A program made the translations under genes and the position numbers. 28,508 bases of DNA from Negativicutes bacterium (GTDB taxonomy: Bacteria; Bacillota_C; Negativicutes; Acidaminococcales; Acidaminococcaceae): the NCBI GenBank assembly GCA_009930275.1, contig RZYP01000018.1:1-28508 (forward strand). The letters run 5' to 3'. Below the pieces are notes generated by a model, which ran no database searches, was not told the DNA's origin, and saw nothing but the letters and a program-made list of their open reading frames with translations. Of this stretch, positions 1 to 6,982 are shown piece after piece. Position 1 is the stretch's first letter; each line of letters begins with the position of its first letter.

Positions 1-55
1 CAAAATCCAAAATAAATACCAACCTTCCATATTTTTTTGCTAAGAATAAGTTACT

Positions 56-83
56 ACAATTATTGACATATGTCAATAATTGT
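56..83. promoter_or_regulatory. Perfect 28-bp palindrome upstream of nrdD
   Basis: The two 14-base arms (left arm ACAATTATTGACAT) are exact reverse complements with no spacer, centred between bases 69 and 70. The inner part TTGAC-N4-GTCAA has the layout of a CRP/FNR-family site, but the match runs well beyond such a core. It contains a TTGACA hexamer on both strands. The 16 bases at 59-74 recur exactly at 3021-3036, over the -35 hexamer of the next promoter. No good -10 follows at the right distance on the plus strand; leftwards a weak TAACTT lies at 48-53, so the site may also serve a gene outside the window. Operator role is inferred. Confidence 0.65.
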
Positions 84-152
84 TTTTGTTGTGTGATTGC
101 GATTATACATTCTTAATATTTATCATTGATTTTATTATGAAGAAGAAAATAA

Positions 153-181
153 TTGTCTTACGACGATATATAGCGTATCAT
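153..181 (+). promoter_or_regulatory. nrdD promoter (sigma-A type)
   Basis: A TTGTCT -35 hexamer at 153-158 is followed after 17 bases by a TATCAT -10 hexamer at 176-181, which predicts a transcript start near 188 and a leader of about 35 bases before the nrdD start at 223. The first NrdR-type box lies inside the spacer and the second just past the predicted start, the arrangement expected for repression. Confidence 0.6.
161..176. promoter_or_regulatory. NrdR-type box 1
   Basis: The core CGATATATAG at 164-173 matches 9 of 10 positions of the NrdR consensus core CwATATATwG. It sits between the -35 and -10 hexamers of the nrdD promoter. NrdR is the ATP-cone repressor of ribonucleotide reductase genes in most bacteria and typically binds two boxes about 31-32 bp apart. 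No nrdR gene is in the window. Confidence 0.75.
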
Positions 182-192
182 TATAGTTGTAA

Positions 193-208
193 CCACTATA
201 TATAGATC
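193..208. promoter_or_regulatory. NrdR-type box 2
   Basis: The core CTATATATAG at 196-205 matches the NrdR core consensus at all positions. Its offset from box 1 is exactly 32 bp, three helical turns, which is the usual spacing of paired NrdR boxes and makes the pair more convincing than either box alone. Confidence 0.8.
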
Positions 209-222
209 GGGAGGGTGATTTT

Positions 223-2319
223 ATGTTTACAACGATTCGTAAACGCAACGGGGATGTTGTTAATTTTCAGCCGGAAAAAATAACCAGGGCTATTTTTAAG
301 GCAGCAACAGCCGTTGGTGGTCATGATTGGGAGACTGCGGAAACTTTAACCAGCGAAATTGTCACGTTAGCTGAGATCCAATTTGGTGCGGATATTATTG
401 ATGTAGAATTTGTTCAGGATCTGGTAGAAAAAGTCCTGATTGAAAACGGTCATGCGAAAACAGCCAAAGCATATATTTTATATCGTGAAAAAAGACGCAG
501 TGCGCGTGAAGCCAATGCGCTCATTGGCGCAACTATTCAAATGTTTTCCAATTATATGGGCGACAGCGACTGGCGCATTAAGGAAAATGCTAACGCGCAA
601 AAGTCCATTAATGGCATGAATAATTATATCAGGGAGACTTTTACCAAACAATATTGGCTGCATGAGGTCTACCCTGAACCAGTAAGAAATGCTCATCTAT
701 CAGGTGATATGCATATACATGATTTAGGATTTTTTGGTCCGTACTGTGCGGGTTGGGATTTAAAACAGTTATTAATCCAAGGGTTTGGCGGAGTAGACGG
801 CAAGGTTGAATCAGCGCCTGCCCGGCATTTACGGAGCTTTTTGGGACAGGTTGTCAATTCTACCTTTACGACACAGGGTGAAACGGCCGGTGCACAGGCA
901 TGGAGCAGTTTCGATACCTATTGTGCCCCCTTTATCCGTTATGACAATTTGGACTATAAAACAGTTAAACAGGCTTTACAGGAATTTATCTTTAATCTCA
1001 ATGTTCCCACGCGTGTTGGTTTTCAATGCCCATTTTCCAATTTGACTTTTGATATCAAACCGCCAAATACGCTTAAAGAGCAAGCGGTAATTGTTGGCGG
1101 AAAAATGCAGAACGAGACTTATGGTGAATTCCAGGACGAAATGGATATGCTGAATCTGGCGTTTTGCGAAGTTATGATGGAAGGGGATAAGAAGGGCCGT
1201 GTATTTACCTTCCCTATTCCAACTATTAACGTTACCAAGGATTTTGCTTGGGATAGCCCGGTGGCCAACAAATTTATGGAAATAACTTGTAAATACGGCA
1301 TACCATATTTTTCTAATTACATTAATTCCGATCTCTCACCTGAGGATGCTCTTTCTATGTGTTGCAGGCTCAGGCTTAATACAGGAGAATTGCGTAAAAG
1401 AGGCGGCGGACTCTTTGGTTCTAATCCGCTTACGGGTTCCATTGGTGTTGTCACTATCAATTTGCCGCGCATTGGTTATCTGGCTAAAGATAAGGAAGAA
1501 TTCCAGGCTATGCTGCTGTCTATGATGAAGACCGCCAGAGATAGTCTGGAAATTAAATGTAAGACAATAGAAGAACAAACTGCGAAGGGAATGTATCCTT
1601 ATGCAGCAAACTATCTGAAAGATGTTAAACAAAGAACGGGAAGATATTGGTTTAACCATTTTAATACAATCGGACTGATAGGTATGAATGAAGCTTGCCT
1701 GAATTTCCTTGGCAAAGACATAACGACGGAAGAGGGACAGAGTTTTGCTTTGGAAACGATGGATTATATGCGAGAGGCTATAAGCGAATTCCAGGAACAA
1801 ACAGGCCACGTTTATAATCTGGAAGCCACGCCTGCAGAAGGAACGAGTTACAGCCTGGCTGAGCTTGATAAGAAAAAATATCACGATATTATAACTGCCG
1901 GGGACGAAATACCCTATTACACTAATTCTACCCAGCTGCCTGTCGGATTCACCGATGATATTTTTGAAACGCTTGATCTTCAGGATGAGCTGCAATGCAA
2001 ATATACAGGCGGAACGGTTCTGCATTTGTATTTAGGCGAACAAATTAAAGATATAAATATTGCTAAAAAAATCATCCGTAAGGCATTTACAAATTATAAG
2101 ATGCCATATTTGTCATTAACGCCTACTTTTTCTATTTGTACAGAACACGGATATCTGAATGGTGAAACATATAATTGCCCAGAATGCGGCAAGCCTACGG
2201 AAGTCTGGAGCAGAGTTGTAGGTTATTTGAGGCCTGTACAGAATTTTAATAAAGGCAAGAAAAAAGAGTACGACGAAAGAATCAAGTATGAAATAAAACA
2301 AGAAGATTTAGCATTATGA
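223..2319 (+). CDS. nrdD: Anaerobic (class III) ribonucleoside-triphosphate reductase
   Basis: This glycyl-radical enzyme reduces ribonucleoside triphosphates to deoxyribonucleotides without oxygen. The 698-residue protein has an N-terminal ATP-cone domain (about residues 3-92), the allosteric activity switch, followed by the ten-stranded barrel. At the C-terminus a zinc-site region with Cys639, His642, Cys652 and Cys655 precedes the radical loop RVVGYLRP, with Gly667 as the expected radical residue. The start at 223 follows a GGGAGGGTGAT ribosome site. Length is normal for the family. It overlaps nrdG by 4 bases, so the two are translationally coupled. Regulation by NrdR is supported by the paired boxes upstream. 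Identity is secure. Confidence 0.97.
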   Translation: MFTTIRKRNGDVVNFQPEKITRAIFKAATAVGGHDWETAETLTSEIVTLAEIQFGADIIDVEFVQDLVEKVLIENGHAKTAKAYILYREKRRSAREANALIGATIQMFSNYMGDSDWRIKENANAQKSINGMNNYIRETFTKQYWLHEVYPEPVRNAHLSGDMHIHDLGFFGPYCAGWDLKQLLIQGFGGVDGKVESAPARHLRSFLGQVVNSTFTTQGETAGAQAWSSFDTYCAPFIRYDNLDYKTVKQALQEFIFNLNVPTRVGFQCPFSNLTFDIKPPNTLKEQAVIVGGKMQNETYGEFQDEMDMLNLAFCEVMMEGDKKGRVFTFPIPTINVTKDFAWDSPVANKFMEITCKYGIPYFSNYINSDLSPEDALSMCCRLRLNTGELRKRGGGLFGSNPLTGSIGVVTINLPRIGYLAKDKEEFQAMLLSMMKTARDSLEIKCKTIEEQTAKGMYPYAANYLKDVKQRTGRYWFNHFNTIGLIGMNEACLNFLGKDITTEEGQSFALETMDYMREAISEFQEQTGHVYNLEATPAEGTSYSLAELDKKKYHDIITAGDEIPYYTNSTQLPVGFTDDIFETLDLQDELQCKYTGGTVLHLYLGEQIKDINIAKKIIRKAFTNYKMPYLSLTPTFSICTEHGYLNGETYNCPECGKPTEVWSRVVGYLRPVQNFNKGKKKEYDERIKYEIKQEDLAL

Positions 2320-3002
2320 TTTTCGGTGGGATACAGAAAACAAGCACGATAGATTTTCCTGGGGTATTAGCCTGTGTTCTTTTCACACGAGGTTGCAATA
2401 TGGATTGTTTTTATTGCCATAACAGGGAGATCATCAGTTTTGAAGGAGCTTCTTTACCAAAAGAAGACATTATGGCCTTTCTGGCAAAACGCCGTGGAGT
2501 ATTAGATGGCGTAACCATAAGCGGTGGAGAACCAACATTGCAAAAAGGATTAGATGATTTTCTGCGCAGCGTAAAGGAAATGGGGTATTTGGTAAAACTG
2601 GATACTAATGGGCAACAGCCGGTTAAAGTAGCAGATCTTTGCCGGGAAAAGCTGCTTGACTATGTTGCGGTGGATCTGAAAGCTTTGCCGGCAGATTACT
2701 GCAAGATAACCGGGATGAATGGCTATGCTTCAGCAATTGAAACAATCAAGTTACTGCAGAAAACTGAGATTGATTTTGAAGTTCGCACCACACTTTATCC
2801 GGGAATGAACATCGAAAAACTGCAGGAACTCATGGCAAATTTACCAGAAATGAAGCTTTGGCGGTTAAACTATTTCCGTATGCCTCCAAAATATCGTCAG
2901 GAGGATAAAAGCTGGTTAGAACAAAAGAGTTTGACTCCGTTGGTAATAGAAGATGCTTTGCCGATTTTTTTGAAATTACAGCCGAATCTTGTGTGGAAAT
3001 AG
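2316..3002 (+). CDS. nrdG: Anaerobic ribonucleotide reductase activating protein (radical SAM)
   Basis: A radical S-adenosylmethionine enzyme that uses a [4Fe-4S] cluster to cleave SAM and install the glycyl radical on NrdD. The 228-residue protein carries the CxxxCxxC cluster motif at Cys27, Cys31 and Cys34 (RGCNMDCFYC) and a GGEP SAM-binding motif. At this length it fits the longer subfamily of activators found in clostridia and other anaerobes rather than the E. coli form of about 154 residues. The ATG start overlaps the nrdD stop (ATGA). Pairing with nrdD makes the substrate clear, though this subfamily is assigned as NrdG mainly by context. Confidence 0.92.
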   Translation: MIFGGIQKTSTIDFPGVLACVLFTRGCNMDCFYCHNREIISFEGASLPKEDIMAFLAKRRGVLDGVTISGGEPTLQKGLDDFLRSVKEMGYLVKLDTNGQQPVKVADLCREKLLDYVAVDLKALPADYCKITGMNGYASAIETIKLLQKTEIDFEVRTTLYPGMNIEKLQELMANLPEMKLWRLNYFRMPPKYRQEDKSWLEQKSLTPLVIEDALPIFLKLQPNLVWK

Positions 3003-3020
3003 GAAGATAACAGCAAAATG

Positions 3021-3053
3021 ATTATTGACATATGTCTGAAACATAAGTATACT
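3021..3053 (+). promoter_or_regulatory. Strong promoter of the DUF134/MinD cluster with overlapping operator-like motif
   Basis: TTGACA (3025-3030) and TATACT (3048-3053) are separated by 17 bases, a near-consensus sigma-A promoter with a predicted start near 3060 and a leader of about 80 bases. The 16 bases 3021-3036, covering the whole -35 element, are identical to 59-74 in the palindrome before nrdD. Here only the inner GACATATGTC (3027-3036) is symmetric. Overlap with the -35 would fit a repressor. Confidence 0.7.
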
Positions 3054-3140
3054 TATAATAATTCCTAATATGAAGAAATAATAAACGAAAAGATAAAGAT
3101 TAAAAAGAATAATTAATAATAAGAAAGTAGGCGATTAACT

Positions 3141-3902
3141 ACGGCAAGACCAAGAAAATGCAGAAGGGTGTGCGGGTTACCGAGCGTTAATCGCTTTGGT
3201 CCGTTAGATAACCAGCTAAGGGATAATAGGGCGATTAATATGACTGTAGAAGAATATGAAACAATCAGATTGATTGACTTAGAAGGAAAGACTCAGCAGG
3301 AATGCTCAGAGCGTATGGAAGTAGCTCGCACAACAGTTCAGGGGATTTACGACGTGGCAAGGAAAAAGCTTGCTGATGCTTTGGTTAATGGCAAACACTT
3401 GCATATCGGCGGCGGTGATTATGAATTGTGCGCAAGCGGCGGCCCTGAGCGCTGTGATTGGTGGCAGGAATGCCCAAAGAGGCGAATTGATATATTGGGC
3501 TCAACAAGAGAAAAAACGAGAGAAAAAGGAGACAAGATCATGAAAATTGCAATTCCAGTAAATGAAGACAAAGAAACTGTATGTATTTCTTTCGGCAGGA
3601 CACCTTTATTCTTGTTAGTAGATGCTGAAACCGGTGTAAAAGAATATGTCGACAACAGCGCGGCTGTCAGTCAAGGCGGTGCAGGTATTAAAGCAGCTCA
3701 GATCCTTGTAGACAATGGCGTTGATGTTTTGTTGACGCCGCGTTGCGGCGAGAATTCCGCTACTGTTTTAAAAGCAGCGGAAGTTTCTATGTACAAGACA
3801 GCAGGAGACTCTGTAGATGAAAATTTAGCAGCTTTTAAGGCAGGACAGTTACCGAAATTAAATGATATTCATCCTGGTTTTCATAACCATGGAGGAAAGT
3901 AA
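3141..3902 (+). CDS. DUF134 HTH protein fused to NifX/orange-protein-like domain
   Basis: The N-terminal half is a DUF134 (UPF0251) domain, a predicted DNA-binding fold like sigma-70 region 4; its hallmark [13 protein letters not shown] starts right after an ACG codon at 3141, where relatives have Met. Stops at 3117 and 3120 leave no ATG, GTG or TTG upstream in frame, so either ACG is the start (253 residues) or translation begins at GTG 3168 and loses the conserved basic end. A cysteine-containing linker ([11 protein letters not shown]) leads to the second half, from Met134, a dinitrogenase Fe-Mo cofactor-type (NifX/NifB C-terminal) domain that binds metal-sulfur clusters in known relatives. 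An internal ribosome site may release that domain alone. Eight bases upstream of the first MinD gene's start lies its ribosome site, inside this gene. A metal-sensing regulator is an inference. Confidence 0.85.
   Translation, partial: TARPRKCRRVCGLPSVNRFGPLDNQLRDNRAINMTVEEYETIRLIDLEGKTQQECSERMEVARTTVQGIYDVARKKLADALVNGKHLHIGGGDYELCASGGPERCDWWQECPKRRIDILGSTREKTREKGDKIMKIAIPVNEDKETVCISFGRTPLFLLVDAETGVKEYVDNSAAVSQGGAGIKAAQILVDNGVDVLLTPRCGENSATVLKAAEVSMYKTAGDSVDENLAAFKAGQLPKLNDIHPGFHNHGGK
3526..3542 (+). promoter_or_regulatory. Internal ribosome site and ATG for the NifX-like domain
   Basis: AAGGAG at 3526-3531 lies 8 bases before an in-frame ATG at 3540, exactly where the NifX-like domain begins (MKIAIPVN). 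The spacing is ideal, so the message may yield both the fusion protein and a free NifX-like protein of about 120 residues. Confidence 0.55.
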
Positions 3903-3903
3903 G

Positions 3904-4743
3904 ATGAAGATAGCAGTTCTGAGCGGCAAAGGCGGCACCGGTAAAACCTTGGTTTCGGTAAACTTAGCCGCAGTTGCTCCTAATGCAGCATATATAGACT
4001 GTGACGTAGAAGAGCCGAATGGATACTTGTTTTTTAAGCCGCAAGAGGTTGAAACTCAAGAGGTAAAGGTTCCTGTTCCCCACGTGGATGAAATTTTGTG
4101 CAATAGCTGTCGCATTTGTGTTGATTTTTGTAAATTCAATGCACTGGCTCTTATCAAAAATAAACCGGTATTGTTTCCGGAAATCTGCCATTCCTGTGGA
4201 GGCTGCGCTAAACTTTGTCCGCAAAAGGCGATTACGGAAAGGCCTAAAAAAGTTGGCGTGGTAAGCGAAGGCGTTTCCGGCAACGTCCGTGTTTATGGCG
4301 GCATTATGGAAACCGGTGAAAGCTCCGGTGTGCCAATTTTGCGGGAACTGTTCCGGCAGAGCAAGAAGGAAGAGGGCCTTAGCATCATTGATTGTCCGCC
4401 AGGCAGTTCCTGTATGGTCATGGAGAGCATCAAGGATGCCGATTACTGCGTGCTGGTTGCTGAACCAACTTTATTCGGTACTCATAACTTAAACATGGTG
4501 CATGAGCTTGTGAAGGTTTTTAAGAAGCCGTTTGGGGTAGTGCTCAATAAATGTGTTCCGGGGGAGAATCCTTCAGAGGATTTCTGCCTTGAACATAATA
4601 TTACCGTGTTGGGTAAAATATTTTTCGACCATAAACTGGGAGAATTGAACTCCAACGCGTATATTATTGCTGATGAATTACCTGAGTACAGAGAGTTGTT
4701 TCTTAACCTTCTTAAAAGGATTGAAGAGGAGGTAAAGGCATGA
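3904..4743 (+). CDS. MinD/Mrp-type P-loop ATPase with inserted 2[4Fe-4S] ferredoxin (first copy)
   Basis: A 279-residue member of the MinD superfamily with an inserted ferredoxin domain (COG1149). The deviant Walker A GKGGTGKT is at residues 8-15 with the signature lysine at 9. Two CxxCxxCxxxC motifs follow, Cys66/69/72/76 and Cys95/98/101/105, then the Walker B-like IIDCPPG. Known relatives include the two MinD-like ATPases of the Desulfovibrio orange-protein complex. ATP-driven cluster transfer or electron transfer to the neighbouring NifX-like proteins is the likely role, by inference. The start at 3904 uses GGAGG 8 bases upstream; an in-frame upstream ATG at 3862 lies inside the previous gene and lacks a ribosome site. 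Its end overlaps the next gene by 4 bases. Confidence 0.9.
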   Translation: MKIAVLSGKGGTGKTLVSVNLAAVAPNAAYIDCDVEEPNGYLFFKPQEVETQEVKVPVPHVDEILCNSCRICVDFCKFNALALIKNKPVLFPEICHSCGGCAKLCPQKAITERPKKVGVVSEGVSGNVRVYGGIMETGESSGVPILRELFRQSKKEEGLSIIDCPPGSSCMVMESIKDADYCVLVAEPTLFGTHNLNMVHELVKVFKKPFGVVLNKCVPGENPSEDFCLEHNITVLGKIFFDHKLGELNSNAYIIADELPEYRELFLNLLKRIEEEVKA

Positions 4744-5612
4744 AGCAATTATTGATTCTTAGTGGTAAGGGCGGGACAGGTAAAACTACGATAGCTAGTG
4801 CCTTTATTAAGCTGGCAAACGCTCAAGCGTTTGCGGACTGTGACGTGGATGCTCCTAACTTGCATATTATTATGAATCAGATGGGAGAACCGATTCGGTC
4901 CGATTATTATGGCTTGGACAAGGCCAGGATTATTGAAGACCAATGTATAGGTTGTGGTATTTGCAGGCAAAATTGCCGTTTTGATGCTATTTTGGAAAAG
5001 GATGGTGTCTACGAAGTAGATCCTTTTGGCTGTGAAGGCTGCAGCGTTTGTGAAGCGCTTTGTCCGGTAAAAGCTGTGGAAATGCTTCCTGCGGTAGCAG
5101 GAGAGTTGATGCTTTATAAAAAAGATAAAGCGGTCTTTTCTACTGCTCAGCTAAAAATGGGCAGCGGGACATCCGGCATGTTGGTAACCAGAGTAAAAAA
5201 TCAGATGAAGGATGCTGCGGATCACCAGACTGAGATGGCTATCATAGACGGTTCACCGGGAATAGGCTGCCCTGTTATTGCTTCATTAAGTGGTGTAGAC
5301 ATGGTGCTGATTGTTGCGGAGCCGTCTTTGTCCGGCATCAGCGATATGGAACGGATAGTAAAAACGGCACGCCAGTTTGGTGTAAAGATGGCTATTTGTG
5401 TTAATAAATATGATATCAATCTGAATAATACCCAAAAAATTGAAGATTACTGCGGGGCAGAAAATATCGTTTTTGCAGGTACGGTTCCATTTGATGAAAA
5501 TGCAGGCAAGGCTATTAACAGAGGGCTTAGTGTTATTGATATACCCTGCCCTGCCCAACAAGCAGTAGAGACGCTATTTTCTACTACGATGGAATTGCTG
5601 AGAGATAAATAA
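4740..5612 (+). CDS. MinD/Mrp-type P-loop ATPase with inserted 2[4Fe-4S] ferredoxin (second copy)
   Basis: A 290-residue paralogue of the preceding protein, with the same plan: GKGGTGKT at 9-16, ferredoxin cysteines 69/72/75/79 and 98/101/104/108, and the later IIDGSPGIGCP segment. The two genes overlap as ATGA, so equal synthesis and a heterodimer are plausible; MinD-type ATPases act as dimers. Paired COG1149 genes next to NifX-like genes occur in many strict anaerobes. The exact partner and cargo are unknown. Here the Walker B-like segment reads DGSPG where the first copy has DCPPG, so the two may have diverged in function. Confidence 0.9.
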   Translation: MKQLLILSGKGGTGKTTIASAFIKLANAQAFADCDVDAPNLHIIMNQMGEPIRSDYYGLDKARIIEDQCIGCGICRQNCRFDAILEKDGVYEVDPFGCEGCSVCEALCPVKAVEMLPAVAGELMLYKKDKAVFSTAQLKMGSGTSGMLVTRVKNQMKDAADHQTEMAIIDGSPGIGCPVIASLSGVDMVLIVAEPSLSGISDMERIVKTARQFGVKMAICVNKYDINLNNTQKIEDYCGAENIVFAGTVPFDENAGKAINRGLSVIDIPCPAQQAVETLFSTTMELLRDK

Positions 5613-5648
5613 TTTTAAGGTTTATTTTGGTCAAAAAGGAGGTAAAGA

Positions 5649-6473
5649 ATGTTAATCAAAGTTTTGGTGGAAAACAGGTCCAGCTCGCCTGATCTTGCTT
5701 GTGAACATGGCCTAAGCCTTTATATTGAGACGCAAAAGCACAAGATACTTTTTGATATGGGCGGCAGCACTGCTTTTTTAGAAAATGCTAAAAAAATGGG
5801 CGTTAATTTATCTTTGGTTGATATAGCAATCCTTTCTCACGGACATTCCGATCATGGTGGCGGGCTTCCTGTTTTTCTGGACTTTAATAAAAGAGCAAGG
5901 GTCTATATTCACGAAAATGCAGCTGAAGGCCACTACGCACGGCGTAGTAATGACAAAATAGTTGAAATAGGTATTTCACCAAAGATTATGGATTCAGGGA
6001 AAGTTATCCGCACTAAAGGAGATTGGCAAGTGGATGATGGTATTTTACTATTTTCAACTGTTGATAAAAAGCAGCTTTGTTCCGAAGCAAATAAAGTCCT
6101 TCTGATTAAACATGATGATGAGTATATAAAGGATCCCTTTACACATGAACAAAATCTATTGCTGACTGAAGGCGGCAAGAGGATTTTGGTGACTGGCTGC
6201 GCTCATCGCGGTATCGTTAATATTATGGAGAGAGCGATGGAGTTGGCAGGAGGGCCGCTTGATGTTGTTATCGGAGGCTTCCACTTATCAATTCCCAGTA
6301 CGGGACAGTGCGAGTCGGACGAACTTATTGCTGCCGTGGCAAGATATATGAATTCTTATGAAACAAAGTACTATACTTTCCACTGCACCGGCATAGAAGC
6401 ATATAAGAAGTTGAAGTTGGCCATGGGTGAAAGAATCTCCTATTTGGAAACAGGTAATAGCCTGATTCTATAG
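5649..6473 (+). CDS. Metallo-beta-lactamase-fold hydrolase (COG1237 type)
   Basis: The 274-residue protein has the two-metal signature HGHSDH (His64, His66, Asp68, His69), further histidine segments GCAHRG and GGFHLS, and a C-terminal FHCTG. These fit the COG1237 branch, related to an archaeal enzyme that makes a methanopterin precursor (a ribofuranosylaminobenzene phosphate synthase). A pterin role in this organism is not implied; members of this branch often sit beside DUF134, NifX-like and MinD-ferredoxin genes. The start at 5649 follows a strong AAAAGGAGGT site. It lies 36 bases after the second ATPase and is probably in the same transcript. Substrate unknown. Confidence 0.85.
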   Translation: MLIKVLVENRSSSPDLACEHGLSLYIETQKHKILFDMGGSTAFLENAKKMGVNLSLVDIAILSHGHSDHGGGLPVFLDFNKRARVYIHENAAEGHYARRSNDKIVEIGISPKIMDSGKVIRTKGDWQVDDGILLFSTVDKKQLCSEANKVLLIKHDDEYIKDPFTHEQNLLLTEGGKRILVTGCAHRGIVNIMERAMELAGGPLDVVIGGFHLSIPSTGQCESDELIAAVARYMNSYETKYYTFHCTGIEAYKKLKLAMGERISYLETGNSLIL

Positions 6474-6524
6474 ACGCAGTTAATTTATTACTTTTATATA
6501 ATTAAAAATGGAGGCAAAGAAATT

Positions 6525-6866
6525 ATGAGAATTGCAGTAGCTAGTGAGGGTGTAAACGTAACAGAACATTTTGGGCATTGTGAGGGTTTTTTGATTTATG
6601 ATGCTGAAAATGGTAAAATTCTTCAAGAAGAAATGGTAGCAAATCCAGGCCATAAACCAGGTTTCCTTCCTAATTTTTTGGCTGACCGCGGTGTAAAAGT
6701 TATTATCAGCGGTGGCATGGGTGGAGGAGCTGTTGAAATATTTAACGACAGAGACGTAGAAGTAGTAGTTGGAGCCTCGGGCCCAGCGAAAAATGCTGTG
6801 GAAAGTTATTTGAGAGGTGAACTGAAGACCACGGGTTCTGTTTGCCATGAGCATTCTCATATGTAA
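6525..6866 (+). CDS. Small NifX/orange-protein-like metal-sulfur cluster protein
   Basis: A 113-residue single-domain member of the dinitrogenase iron-molybdenum cofactor family (NifX, NafY, NifB C-terminus, orange protein). It opens MRIAVASEG, has the family's HFGHCEGF segment near residues 14-21 and the Gly-rich ISGGMGGGA turn, and ends in a histidine/cysteine tail, CHEHSHM, that could bind metal. It is the closest thing here to the Mo-Cu orange protein of Desulfovibrio, but the identity of any bound cluster cannot be told from sequence. Last gene of the main cluster transcript, 51 bases after the hydrolase and 35 bases before a terminator. Confidence 0.88.
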   Translation: MRIAVASEGVNVTEHFGHCEGFLIYDAENGKILQEEMVANPGHKPGFLPNFLADRGVKVIISGGMGGGAVEIFNDRDVEVVVGASGPAKNAVESYLRGELKTTGSVCHEHSHM

Positions 6867-6901
6867 TGAATGCGGTAATAATTAGTTGTTATTTATGTCG
6901 C

Positions 6902-6934
6902 AAAGCCGAGACTGATTTTTGTCTCGGCTTTTTT
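6902..6934 (+). terminator. Rho-independent terminator of the cluster
   Basis: An 11-bp stem (AAAGCCGAGAC at 6902-6912 with GTCTCGGCTTT at 6921-6931) with an 8-base loop ends in a T run. It closes the transcript that starts near 3060. Confidence 0.9.
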
Positions 6935-6947
6935 CCTCAAATAATAT
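6919..6947 (+). promoter_or_regulatory. Possible promoter for the CGGC gene
   Basis: TTGTCT (6919-6924) and TAATAT (6942-6947) are 17 bases apart, about 35 bases before the next start codon. The -35 lies inside the right arm of the terminator, so this is a candidate only; read-through could also serve the gene. Confidence 0.35.
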
Positions 6948-6982
6948 AGTTTTATATAAATTATTGAAAGGTGGTATTCCAT

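Noticed and set aside
1336..2025. A 229-codon open frame on the minus strand within nrdD.
   Set aside because: It lies wholly antisense to a secure gene, has no ribosome site and a low-complexity, cysteine- and isoleucine-heavy product with no family features.
2980..3020. Terminator after nrdG.
   Set aside because: No stem followed by a T run is present, so read-through toward the DUF134 gene is possible.
3070..3081. ATG in the leader of the DUF134 gene, considered as an upstream start or leader peptide.
   Set aside because: It gives only three codons before a stop and is out of frame with the gene; no ribosome site.
3003..3140. Small RNA gene or sigma-54 promoter before the DUF134 cluster, as in the Desulfovibrio ORP locus.
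   Set aside because: No GG-N10-GC element is seen, a sigma-A promoter explains the region, and the leader is AT-rich without a stable fold.
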